A stretch of DNA of 6,923 bases from Syntrophomonadaceae bacterium (GCA_003551865.1 PUNU01000268.1:1-6923), one strand, 5' to 3'. Shown: positions 1 to 6,097, counted from the first letter of the stretch. Numbers and translations: made by a program. Notes: a model not told the origin generated them from the sequence alone.

Positions 1-959
1 CCCAGGTAAGCGGTGCGCATCTCATAGTCACCTGATTCAATGCCGATATGGGCCAGGTAGCATCCTGTTTTCTTCAGGGTGGATACAATTTTTTCGTTGA
101 GTAAATCAGAGCGAAGCCGGCAGTTGTAGGGCAGGCCGATCTCTTCATGATATAGCTCGGCGAATTCCAAAAACCAGTCACGCTTCAGCGGCAAAATGCT
201 GTCCATGAAGTTAAAATAGTGAATAAAGGAATAACGATCGAGGATTGCTTTTAGATATTCGATCGACTTGCGGGGGCTGCGAAACCGGGCAAAGCTGCTC
301 CGGTTGGGATAAACTTCACGCAGCTGCGGATTGGCGCAGTAGGTGCAGTTAAATACGCAGCCCCGTGAAAGCATTACAAGGGCGGTCTGGATACGGGAGG
401 ACAAAAAGTTTTCAAAATCAAAAATTTCAAAGTCGGGAAGGGGCAGTTGATCAAGGTCTTCCGGAAAGGGACGCACAGGATTCTTAATCACACGGTCTCC
501 CTTCCGGAACCAGAAGCTTTCCAGGCCGTAATAATTTTCGCCGTTTTCCAGGCAGTTGCATAAATCCAGCATGGGAAGCTCGCCTTCACCTATACAGACA
601 GCATCAATTCCTTCCACCTGAATAACTTCTTCAGGGGCAAGAGTGGCATGATAACCGCCGCATACCACCAGGGAGCCGGGCAGGGCTTCTTTGGCCCAGG
701 GGATATAAGTCTTGACATGGGGATAAACGAAAGTCCAGGCAGTGAAAGCAACAATATCGGCCCTGCTCTCGGCAATTGTGCGCATAAACTTTTCTTTACT
801 GCGAGGCATGTTCATATGGTAAAGAGAAACATTATGACCGGCCTGTTTCAAAACCGCGGCTATCGACGCCAGCCCCTCAGAGTAGCTGCCTTTAAGGTGG
901 GTGGCACCTTTTGCTTCTACAAAGTCGGGGTAGACCAGTAATACATTTTGACCGGGCAC
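1..959 (-). CDS. B12-binding domain/radical SAM protein, 3' end cut by window
   Basis: 319 codons are visible from a GTG start at 959; the C-terminus lies beyond the left edge. The N-terminal part (about residues 3-135) looks like a cobalamin-binding Rossmann domain of the BchE/radical-SAM type: it has VLLVYPDF at the start, GGYHAT at 101-106 and IGEGE at 123-127. The radical SAM core follows with CVFNCTYC (Cys201, Cys205, Cys208), the CX3CX2C set that holds the SAM-cleaving [4Fe-4S] cluster. A later IGIESGD segment fits the end of the SAM-binding strands. Enzymes of this architecture do methylations, ring closures or other radical chemistry in the cytoplasm; the substrate cannot be read from the sequence. 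The start is set by AGGAGG seven bases upstream. It lies 51 bases after the carbonic anhydrase-like gene with no terminator between, so it may be cotranscribed with it. Family is secure, function unknown. Confidence 0.93.
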   Translation of the reverse strand, partial: MPGQNVLLVYPDFVEAKGATHLKGSYSEGLASIAAVLKQAGHNVSLYHMNMPRSKEKFMRTIAESRADIVAFTAWTFVYPHVKTYIPWAKEALPGSLVVCGGYHATLAPEEVIQVEGIDAVCIGEGELPMLDLCNCLENGENYYGLESFWFRKGDRVIKNPVRPFPEDLDQLPLPDFEIFDFENFLSSRIQTALVMLSRGCVFNCTYCANPQLREVYPNRSSFARFRSPRKSIEYLKAILDRYSFIHYFNFMDSILPLKRDWFLEFAELYHEEIGLPYNCRLRSDLLNEKIVSTLKKTGCYLAHIGIESGDYEMRTAYL

Positions 960-966
960 GACCTAA

Positions 967-972
967 CCTCCT
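967..972 (-). promoter_or_regulatory. Ribosome binding site deciding a GTG start
   Basis: AGGAGG on the minus strand, followed by seven bases and GTG at 959-957. It fixes the start of the radical SAM gene, which has no ATG near its natural N-terminus. Confidence 0.85.
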
Positions 973-1010
973 TTATACTATACAAGGATACAACCAAACA
1001 GCCGCACTTT

Positions 1011-1535
1011 TCAACCGTTATTTCTATATTCCTCACCGTAAAGGCGCGCCAGGTTAACATAGCGGCGGTACATTCCGTCAACTGAAGGGATCTGGTCATC
1101 TTCCAGCGTGCGCACGACCTTGCCCGGCGAGCCCATGACCAGCGAACGCGGCGGTATTTCGGTGCCGGGTGTAACCAGGCTGCCGGCGGCAACCAGGCTG
1201 TCTTTGCCTATAACTACATCGTTCAAAATAATTGAGCCCATGCCGATCAGGACCCCGTCTTCGATTGTACAGCCGTGCAGAACGGCGTTATGCCCTACGG
1301 TAACCCTGCTGCCAATACGGGTCGGCACATCTTCGTCGACATGGACCGTAACGTTGTCCTGGATATTGCTTTCTTCGCCGATTACAATGCTGTCCATATC
1401 TCCCCTGACTACAGCATTAAACCAAATGCCTGTCTTAGAGCCAATTGTAACTTTCCCAATAACAAAAGCTCCCGGTGCAACAAACACATCATCACCAATT
1501 TCAGGTTGATACCCGGCATGTTCAATTAACGGCAT
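1011..1535 (-). CDS. Gamma-class carbonic anhydrase family protein (left-handed beta-helix hexapeptide repeats)
   Basis: 174 residues, the usual length for the YrdA/PaaY/gamma-carbonic-anhydrase group. Hexapeptide-repeat turns run from about residue 12 to 140 and form a left-handed beta-helix that should trimerise. The three expected zinc histidines are present: His65 in VTVHVD, and His82 and His87 in GHNAVLHGC. Arg44 and Asp46 (VVRGD) and Gln59-Asp60 (NIQD) match the conserved catalytic surroundings. A C-terminal helical tail follows. Reversible CO2 hydration is plausible, but many members of this family have shown no such activity, so the reaction is inferred. A TTG start at 1571 is possible in frame, but it has no ribosome binding site and would add 12 residues before the conserved MPLIEHAGY start; ATG at 1535 has AGGGGA nine bases upstream. 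The gene follows the palindrome and precedes the radical SAM gene. Confidence 0.93.
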   Translation of the reverse strand: MPLIEHAGYQPEIGDDVFVAPGAFVIGKVTIGSKTGIWFNAVVRGDMDSIVIGEESNIQDNVTVHVDEDVPTRIGSRVTVGHNAVLHGCTIEDGVLIGMGSIILNDVVIGKDSLVAAGSLVTPGTEIPPRSLVMGSPGKVVRTLEDDQIPSVDGMYRRYVNLARLYGEEYRNNG

Positions 1536-1544
1536 ATTGCTGAT

Positions 1545-1550
1545 TCCCCT
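1545..1550 (-). promoter_or_regulatory. Ribosome binding site of the gamma-carbonic anhydrase gene
   Basis: AGGGGA on the minus strand, nine bases before ATG 1535-1533. It favours this start over the TTG at 1571, which is preceded by no purine-rich motif. Confidence 0.6.
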
Positions 1551-1578
1551 ATCTTGCTGGATTTTTTTCAAGGCAGGC

Positions 1579-1642
1579 GCGTAGCAGGGGGACGGGGTAC
1601 CTGCTACGCGTGCGTAGCAGGTACCCCGTCCCCTTGCTACGC
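1579..1642. repeat. 64-base near-perfect palindrome (REP/MITE-like)
   Basis: Two 31-base arms (1579-1609 and 1612-1642) are inverted copies with one mismatch, separated by GT at 1610-1611. Each arm is itself bounded by an inverted 9-mer, GCGTAGCAG and CTGCTACGC, around a core containing GGGGACGGGGTAC. The 9-mer therefore occurs four times (1579, 1601, 1612, 1634; the last with one mismatch). The element can fold as one long hairpin or as two adjacent hairpins. It begins one base after the UPF0280 stop codon and ends upstream of the carbonic anhydrase-like gene. There is no T-tract on the minus-strand exit side, so it is not a classic intrinsic terminator; it may protect mRNA ends, weaken read-through, or be a non-autonomous mobile repeat. 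No clear target-site duplication is seen. Confidence 0.9.
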
Positions 1643-1643
1643 A

Positions 1644-2381
1644 TTAGACTGCTGTCAGTTCAATCTTGCCCCAGGCGGCAATTTTTTCTCCACAGATCAC
1701 TACGGCTCCATCAATTCCTTTGAGCCCGCGCGCATAAGCCAGGGCGTTTTCCAGGTCGGCGGGGCCTTTAACCAGGTTGCCGAGAGCGGTGGCGGCGGCA
1801 TCAGCCAGCGGTGTAGATGAAGAAACGGTAACCGCCGCATCAGCCCTGCCAAAACTCAGCGAGGGACCCAGGGTTCCTGAAGAGGTGCAAACGGCAACGG
1901 GCTTCCGGTCAGGTTCAACTTTTAGGGCCAGCTTGCCGCTCAGCGGTGATTGCCCGGCATAAATACCAACCCTAACCGCTTCAGCAGTATTTATAAAGAT
2001 GTCGCCCCCGTTTTCAACAATGACTTCCTCCGATTGATCAAGCAGATAGCAGCCGACCTCTTCCGCCAAAGCACCGGCTACGGCGGCCATTGGACCCACG
2101 CCCGCTTTGTTTCCGGCGCGGGTCATGCGAACCAAAATTTCGGGAGCATCATCGCCCAGGATGCAGGGCTCAACAGCAAATTTAAGATGTGGATAGACAT
2201 CCAGGTATGATTCGATCAGGGATCGCCGGTTTAAAACCAGTCGCTCGATCCTGCGGGGCAAGTCTTCGGTAAACGAGGGACTGCTGACAGCAATCCATAA
2301 ATCGGTTTCTTTGACGGCAACCGGAAACGAAGTGAGCCTGGAACCGGGATATGTTCTGCGGTAAGTTCTTTTTGCGCTCAT
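1644..2381 (-). CDS. UPF0280/COG2122 family protein, ApbE-like fold
   Basis: 245 residues, full length for UPF0280. The family is a divergent branch of the ApbE (FAD:protein FMN transferase) superfamily. Visible signatures are GVGPMAAVAG (94-103), ENGGDIF (123-129, like the NxGGD of ApbE) and a segment from CTSSGT (165-170) through FGRADAAV to PLADAAAT (191-198), where Asp194 matches the ApbE metal-binding Asp. There is no signal peptide or lipobox, unlike many periplasmic ApbE proteins, so it is probably cytoplasmic. In Methanosarcina the COG2122 protein is linked genetically to growth at low sulfide together with COG1900 and NIL-ferredoxin proteins; its reaction is unsettled. Here its ATG overlaps the stop of the NIL-ferredoxin gene (ATGA) with no good ribosome binding site, which implies translational coupling and a shared job. 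Flavin transfer is only a superfamily guess. Confidence 0.92.
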   Translation of the reverse strand: MSAKRTYRRTYPGSRLTSFPVAVKETDLWIAVSSPSFTEDLPRRIERLVLNRRSLIESYLDVYPHLKFAVEPCILGDDAPEILVRMTRAGNKAGVGPMAAVAGALAEEVGCYLLDQSEEVIVENGGDIFINTAEAVRVGIYAGQSPLSGKLALKVEPDRKPVAVCTSSGTLGPSLSFGRADAAVTVSSSTPLADAAATALGNLVKGPADLENALAYARGLKGIDGAVVICGEKIAAWGKIELTAV

Positions 2382-2803
2382 TGCATGTTGCCGTTGTCAA
2401 CCAGGGTTTCCATGGCCCGGGCCGGGCAGGCCCGCAGGCAAAGCTCGCAAACCACGCATTTTTCCTGGTCGAAGCAAACTGTCATCTCCGGGCGGTTAAA
2501 AGCCAGCGCCTCGGTGGGGCATATAACTGTACAGGCACCGCAGTGTGTACAGCGGTCTTCGCGCCAAATTATTTGCTGTTCCAGCCCTATGATATGCAGG
2601 CCCTGAGACCGCATCCATTCGAGAGCCTGCTGGTAATTTTCTTCTTCCCCGCTCAATTCCATCATCAACCGTCCTTCTTTTTTTGGGTTGATGTCCGCTC
2701 TCAGGATGTTGACCATCAGGTCGAAATCTTTAATCAGGTGATAGATCACCGGCTGTTCAACAACATGCGGCGGGAAGCGAAGCACTATTCTTTGCTTAAG
2801 CAT
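2378..2803 (-). CDS. NIL domain plus 2x[4Fe-4S] ferredoxin protein; L-aspartate semialdehyde sulfurtransferase iron-sulfur subunit
   Basis: 141 residues. Residues 1 to about 78 form a NIL domain, an ACT-like ligand-binding fold also found at the end of methionine ABC transporter ATPases. A bacterial-type ferredoxin module follows, with two CX2CX2CX3CP motifs: Cys85, 88, 91, 95 and Cys116, 119, 122, 126. Cys110 is an additional cysteine between them. This matches the MA1822-type partner of the COG1900 protein in Methanosarcina, where the pair is needed to make homocysteine from aspartate semialdehyde and sulfide, the ferredoxin part probably serving reduction of a persulfide or disulfide intermediate. 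AGGAGG at 2811-2816 lies seven bases before the ATG. The ATG overlaps the stop of the upstream COG1900 gene (TAATG), and its own stop overlaps the UPF0280 start, so the three are one translational unit. Assignment rests on domains plus context. Confidence 0.93.
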   Translation of the reverse strand: MLKQRIVLRFPPHVVEQPVIYHLIKDFDLMVNILRADINPKKEGRLMMELSGEEENYQQALEWMRSQGLHIIGLEQQIIWREDRCTHCGACTVICPTEALAFNRPEMTVCFDQEKCVVCELCLRACPARAMETLVDNGNMQ

Positions 2804-4023
2804 TATTGGTCCTCCTGCGTATCTGAATCTCTCTGGGGCATGGCCTGCAGCGAAATATTTGCTTCTGCCGAGGGCAGAGGTGCGGCCGGTTGAGTCAGGT
2901 TGAACTGCCCTGTGTTAATCCAGTCCTTTAAGGTTGCGGCGATCTCCCTGGCCCCCGCGTAGCTGGAAAGCGAAGCCGTGGGCACTTTTTTGCCGTTAAC
3001 TTTTATCGAGCCGCTCTTCAAGTCGGCATAGCTGACCCGGCCGAGTACATCGCTTTCACGGTGGGGGTAGCTCCGATGGTAATCGACGATCGGGGCAAAT
3101 AGGTCTTCGTCACAAACAGCACAGCGGCGCATAACCTCTTCGTTCAATACGGGGATTGGTATGCCGAGCCCGACCTGCAGGGTAGCTCCATATCCCAGGA
3201 AGCTTAAGCCCCTTAGCCAGCGGGGCTGCATCTGTTTCAAATCACCGATCAGAGCCAGAGTGGCTGCCGGGTAGTTGGGGGTCCCGTTCTCCGCCCTTTC
3301 GACTGAAGGGTTGTTTTGGGTGCCGTGCCAGGCGACATAGCCAATTCCTCCGCCCAGGAATATCCGGGTTCCGACGCCAATCGTTTCCAAAAAGGGATCA
3401 TTGAACAGGGGGCTTAACTGGCCGGCCGAGCTGTAGTTAGCGTTGCCCAGGTTGGGTTTTAGAATGCCCATATAGGTATATATCGTTTTCGCACCCCGGT
3501 TAACGGCCACGTTGTAATTTTGATAAGCATTACGGGGATTGTATAATACGGCCTCGTTTATTTCCGATAAGTAAAAGCGGGTATCGATCTTCTCACGTGG
3601 ATAACAGTCCGTCCCATAAGCCAGGGCTTCAAACCTTATTTCTTTGCCTGCGACCAGGTCTTCAATAACATGACCTCCACCGTAAGTAAATTCTCCGGGA
3701 TAGTTACGGTTGGCGGGATCGGTGGAAGGCAGGGCGGTAGCGCCCAGGTAGAGATCGACGGCGGCGAGGCCGGCATAGGCCGGAACACTGTTTAAATAAG
3801 CCTCATTAAGCTTGATCCGTGGGCGGGGATGACCTACATTTAAAAAGGCACCGGAAGAACACATCGGGCCGAATGTCCCCGTGGTCACTACATCGACTGC
3901 TGCAGCCGCACCGTTTACTCCTTTTTCTTTGACCATGTCGATTACTTCTTCCGCCGTGAAGACAACCGCCTGTCCACGTTTGATTTTATCGTTGATCTCT
4001 TCTATGCTCCGGCTTACTTTCAC
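2803..4023 (-). CDS. COG1900/DUF39 family L-aspartate semialdehyde sulfurtransferase (anaerobic homocysteine biosynthesis)
   Basis: 406 residues of the DUF39/COG1900 family. In methanogens the family member MA1821 incorporates sulfide into aspartate semialdehyde to give homocysteine, the precursor of methionine, without O-acyl-homoserine. The N-terminal SRSIEEINDKI and the VVTTGTFGPMCSSGA block are typical; Cys55 there and Cys140 in YGTDCYP sit about where the catalytic cysteines that carry a persulfide are described. A glycine-rich FLGGGIGYVAWHGTQ segment (about 222-236) and GIPIPVLNEE (287-296) follow. A CX2C pair lies at 301 and 304. The last 30 or so residues (Pro/Ala/Ser/Gln-rich) look disordered; no CBS domains are present, whereas some archaeal homologues carry them. 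The start is GTG 4023 with AGGAGG seven bases upstream; a TTG 15 codons earlier overlaps the promoter -10 and is unlikely. It is the first gene of the unit. Confidence 0.92.
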   Translation of the reverse strand: MKVSRSIEEINDKIKRGQAVVFTAEEVIDMVKEKGVNGAAAAVDVVTTGTFGPMCSSGAFLNVGHPRPRIKLNEAYLNSVPAYAGLAAVDLYLGATALPSTDPANRNYPGEFTYGGGHVIEDLVAGKEIRFEALAYGTDCYPREKIDTRFYLSEINEAVLYNPRNAYQNYNVAVNRGAKTIYTYMGILKPNLGNANYSSAGQLSPLFNDPFLETIGVGTRIFLGGGIGYVAWHGTQNNPSVERAENGTPNYPAATLALIGDLKQMQPRWLRGLSFLGYGATLQVGLGIPIPVLNEEVMRRCAVCDEDLFAPIVDYHRSYPHRESDVLGRVSYADLKSGSIKVNGKKVPTASLSSYAGAREIAATLKDWINTGQFNLTQPAAPLPSAEANISLQAMPQRDSDTQEDQ

Positions 4024-4030
4024 CAGACCG

Positions 4031-4036
4031 CCTCCT
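4031..4036 (-). promoter_or_regulatory. Ribosome binding site deciding the GTG start of the COG1900 gene
   Basis: AGGAGG on the minus strand, seven bases before GTG 4023-4021. It rules against the longer reading frame that opens at a TTG at 4068. Confidence 0.85.
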
Positions 4037-4054
4037 TTGACAACGTTACACAAG

Positions 4055-4083
4055 ATTATAACATTCAACTACTTAAGCGTCAC
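4055..4083 (-). promoter_or_regulatory. Sigma-A-type promoter of the homocysteine operon
   Basis: Minus-strand TATAAT (4060-4055) is a perfect -10; GTGACG (4083-4078), four of six matches to TTGACA, sits 17 bases upstream. A start site near 4048 would give a leader of only about 25 bases before the GTG, too short for a riboswitch or attenuator. The box lies just downstream of the terminator of the preceding unit, as expected for an independent operon. Confidence 0.7.
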
Positions 4084-4089
4084 CGATTT

Positions 4090-4123
4090 AAATGAAAAGG
4101 ACCTCCAACTCCTGCAGAGGTCC
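4090..4123 (-). terminator. Intrinsic terminator after the gap-pgi unit
   Basis: On the minus strand GGACCTC (4123-4117) pairs with GAGGTCC (4105-4099) across an 11-base loop, and the stem is followed at once by TTTTCATTT. It starts about 25 bases after the phosphoglucose isomerase stop codon. The plus strand lacks a T-run after the stem, so it acts for leftward transcription only. Confidence 0.78.
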
Positions 4124-4147
4124 CCGGCAACGCAAGCAGTAAGCGGC

Positions 4148-4966
4148 TTATTCCTCTTTGCATAATTTCTTCAGGTATTCTCCAAAAGTATCCCGGTAAT
4201 CCTCCGGGTGGGTCAAAAACTTAAAAGCCCGGTTGTCTTCTTTAAAAACGCTGTAAAACGGCAGCCCTCTGATCAGGGAAAACTCCTCCATGGGCACTAC
4301 AGGACACCGTTTTAAAGATGGAAGCCGGGCGTAACTGGAGTTGGCTACGAACTCCGGTGCTTCTTTTCCCCGCAGTTCAAAATAGGCTCCGCCGTTCATT
4401 TTTCTAATCGGTTCATAGATCGAAGCAAATCCATCCGCCACCCAGTTGCTCATAATCAGAAAATCATCACCCGGGTTAATTGTTATATGTCCATAGCCCG
4501 GCGGTATCAGCACTTTATCTCCCGGTTTGGCGGCAATCAGGTAGACCGCTTCCAGCTTATCCGGCCTACCGGGAAAATGACTCTGTATAAGGTAGTGCGC
4601 ACGACCGTTAAGCACTTCGTATACCTCCGGCCAGGTCAGGTCAGTCCCCGGTTTTTGTGGATGGTAATGTCCCGCCGTCTTGACAAATTCCTCGCCGATT
4701 GTGCCCGGCCGCAGGACGGTAACATCATAGCGCAGGCCAAACTGTTTGACCAAAGAGGCATCGCCTGACAAAGCCAGTCCACGGTACATGTAGTAGAGCT
4801 CATCCAGTTCCTCCGCCCGGCTGTCAAAAAGCACTTCCTGCATATCTGTACGCCTGCGGATATCGGGTTCGCAGTTTTCGGGAACAACGCCTTCGCCGCA
4901 AACAAGCCGCATACTCTTTTTATCCCAGCTTATGGGCAATCCACTGCGCTTGCTTAAGTCTATCAT
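4148..4966 (-). CDS. pgiA: Cupin-type glucose-6-phosphate isomerase
   Basis: 272 residues. This is the cupin (archaeal-type) phosphoglucose isomerase family, unrelated to the common PGI, which interconverts glucose 6-phosphate and fructose 6-phosphate using a metal. The metal-binding motif is clear: GHYHP (His100, His102), PEVYEVLNG (Glu114) and PPGYGHITINPG (His160), the HxH...E...H set of Pyrococcus PGI. The spacing from His102 to Glu114 is 12, longer than the 7 I recall for the Pyrococcus enzyme, owing to an insertion with KPGTDLTW. The protein is also longer than the roughly 190-residue archaeal enzyme, mainly through about 60 extra C-terminal residues. The ATG is preceded by AAGGGA about eight bases upstream, overlapping the end of the gap gene 15 bases away, so the two are surely cotranscribed. 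Pairing with gap supports a role in glycolysis or gluconeogenesis. Substrate is inferred from family. Confidence 0.9.
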   Translation of the reverse strand: MIDLSKRSGLPISWDKKSMRLVCGEGVVPENCEPDIRRRTDMQEVLFDSRAEELDELYYMYRGLALSGDASLVKQFGLRYDVTVLRPGTIGEEFVKTAGHYHPQKPGTDLTWPEVYEVLNGRAHYLIQSHFPGRPDKLEAVYLIAAKPGDKVLIPPGYGHITINPGDDFLIMSNWVADGFASIYEPIRKMNGGAYFELRGKEAPEFVANSSYARLPSLKRCPVVPMEEFSLIRGLPFYSVFKEDNRAFKFLTHPEDYRDTFGEYLKKLCKEE

Positions 4967-4981
4967 AGAGCTATTCCCTTC

Positions 4982-5971
4982 TTATTTTTCGGCCATAAAC
5001 ACCGCCAGATCAATTAGCCGGCAGGAATATGCCCATTCATTATCATACCAGCCAATGACCCGAACCATGTTATCGGCGACGACCATCGTAGATTGCCCGT
5101 CAACGACCACTGAATAAGGGTTGCCTTCATAATCGACAGAAACCAGGGGTTCATCGCTGTAGTCAAGGTATTTTGAACCGGCGGCTTCTTTCTTGAATGC
5201 CTCATTAACAGCTTCAGCGGTAACCGAGCTGTCGAGGACGGAAACAAAATCTACGAGTGAAACGGTTGGTGTAGGCACCCGGATGGCAAAACCGTCAATT
5301 CGGCCTTTCAAATCAGGAATTACTTCCGCTACCGTCCTGGCCGCTCCGGTCGTGGTGGGTATTAAGGATAAAGCTGCCGCACGGGCTCGGCGCATGTCTT
5401 TGTGGGGAAAATCATGCAGCTGCTGGTCGTTTGTATAGGCATGAGTGGTGTTCATTAACCCCTTGGTCAGGCCAAAGTTTTCGTGCATAACTTTGGCTAC
5501 CGGTGCCAGGGCATTGGTCGTACAGGAAGCATTGGACACTACAACATGTTTTTCCGGATCATAGATATGCTCATTGACACCGAGGACAAAAACAGCATCC
5601 GCCTCAGCGGGAGCAGAAATTATCACCCGCTCGGCACCGGCTTTTAAATGCGCGGAAGCAGCCCCGCGTTTGGTAAAAATACCGGTAGATTCAATAACAT
5701 AATCGACCCCGGCGTCTTTCCAGGGTATTTGGGCCGGGTCTTTTTCCGAATAAACTTTGACCCTTTCTCCTCCAACCAGGAATCCCTGGTCGTCCGACTT
5801 AACTTCCGCATCCAAAATTCCATAAATTGAATCATACTTAAACAGGTGGGCCAATGCTGCACTGTCCGCGAGGTCGTTGATCGCTACCACCTTAACGCCA
5901 TCATGATTCAGCGCAGCACGCATAGTCATTCTGCCAATTCTTCCAAAACCGTTAATCCCCAGTTTTAGCAT
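4982..5971 (-). CDS. gap: Type I glyceraldehyde-3-phosphate dehydrogenase
   Basis: 329 residues, full length. The enzyme oxidises and phosphorylates glyceraldehyde 3-phosphate to 1,3-bisphosphoglycerate, or runs backwards in gluconeogenesis, as a cytoplasmic tetramer. The NAD-binding start INGFGRIGR (6-14) and Asp33 in AINDLAD point to NAD+ rather than NADP+. The catalytic Cys150 lies in SNASCTTN, and His177 in THAYT. PHKDMRRARAAA (189-200) and IPTTTGAA, then WYDNEWAYS near the C-terminus, complete the family pattern. AGGAGG at 5979-5984 lies seven bases before the ATG. A probable promoter sits in the gap upstream, and the cupin PGI follows 15 bases downstream. The usual Firmicute neighbours pgk and tpiA are not next to it, and no cggR-type regulator is seen upstream within the window. 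The assignment is essentially certain. Confidence 0.98.
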   Translation of the reverse strand: MLKLGINGFGRIGRMTMRAALNHDGVKVVAINDLADSAALAHLFKYDSIYGILDAEVKSDDQGFLVGGERVKVYSEKDPAQIPWKDAGVDYVIESTGIFTKRGAASAHLKAGAERVIISAPAEADAVFVLGVNEHIYDPEKHVVVSNASCTTNALAPVAKVMHENFGLTKGLMNTTHAYTNDQQLHDFPHKDMRRARAAALSLIPTTTGAARTVAEVIPDLKGRIDGFAIRVPTPTVSLVDFVSVLDSSVTAEAVNEAFKKEAAGSKYLDYSDEPLVSVDYEGNPYSVVVDGQSTMVVADNMVRVIGWYDNEWAYSCRLIDLAVFMAEK

Positions 5972-6036
5972 TTGTTGTCCTCCTTCTCATTATGGTTGAC
6001 CGTAATATGAGAGCTAAAATTTTTTCTGGTTGTTAT

Positions 6037-6064
6037 AGTATATCATTATTGAAGCTGCTGCAAA
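6037..6064 (-). promoter_or_regulatory. Possible promoter of the gap-pgi unit
   Basis: In the 126-base gap before gap, the minus strand has TATACT (6042-6037) with TTTGCA (6064-6059) 16 bases upstream. The -10 matches five of six; the -35 is weak. The surrounding sequence is clearly AT-richer than the genes. A start near 6030 would leave a leader of about 60 bases with no evident structure. Confidence 0.45.
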
Positions 6065-6097
6065 ATACTGAAATAGAAATTCCCAGTGGGTTCAGCT

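Noticed and set aside
973..1000. TATAGT/TATAAA sequence before the radical SAM gene as a promoter
   Set aside because: No -35 element at suitable spacing was found, and the sequence abuts the ribosome binding site, leaving almost no leader.
1108..1509. 133-codon plus-strand open frame opposite the gamma-carbonic anhydrase gene
   Set aside because: It mirrors the hexapeptide repeats of the real gene; the protein is Thr/Pro/Ser-rich with no family features.
1579..1642. The palindrome as a plain intrinsic terminator
   Set aside because: The stem is strong, but leftward transcription leaves it into a GC-rich stretch and then an A-run, not a T-run.
2351..2893. 180-codon plus-strand open frame opposite the NIL-ferredoxin gene
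   Set aside because: It lies antisense to a gene with two clear ferredoxin motifs, spans a real operon junction, shows no recognisable domain and is rich in Phe, His and Cys as expected from an antisense shadow.
2803..4023. ApbE flavinylation target motif in the COG1900 protein (CSSGAF near residue 55-60)
   Set aside because: The motif needs Thr or Ser after SGA and an Asp upstream at fixed spacing; here Phe follows, so it does not qualify.
4024..4068. Extended N-terminus of the COG1900 protein starting at TTG 4068
   Set aside because: The added 15 codons overlap the TATAAT box and the AGGAGG site of the GTG start, and carry no family-conserved residues.
6071..6097. CCCACTGGG plus AT-rich sequence after the PHP gene as a terminator
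   Set aside because: The stem is only three base pairs with a three-base loop and there is no uninterrupted T-run, so it is not a credible intrinsic terminator.
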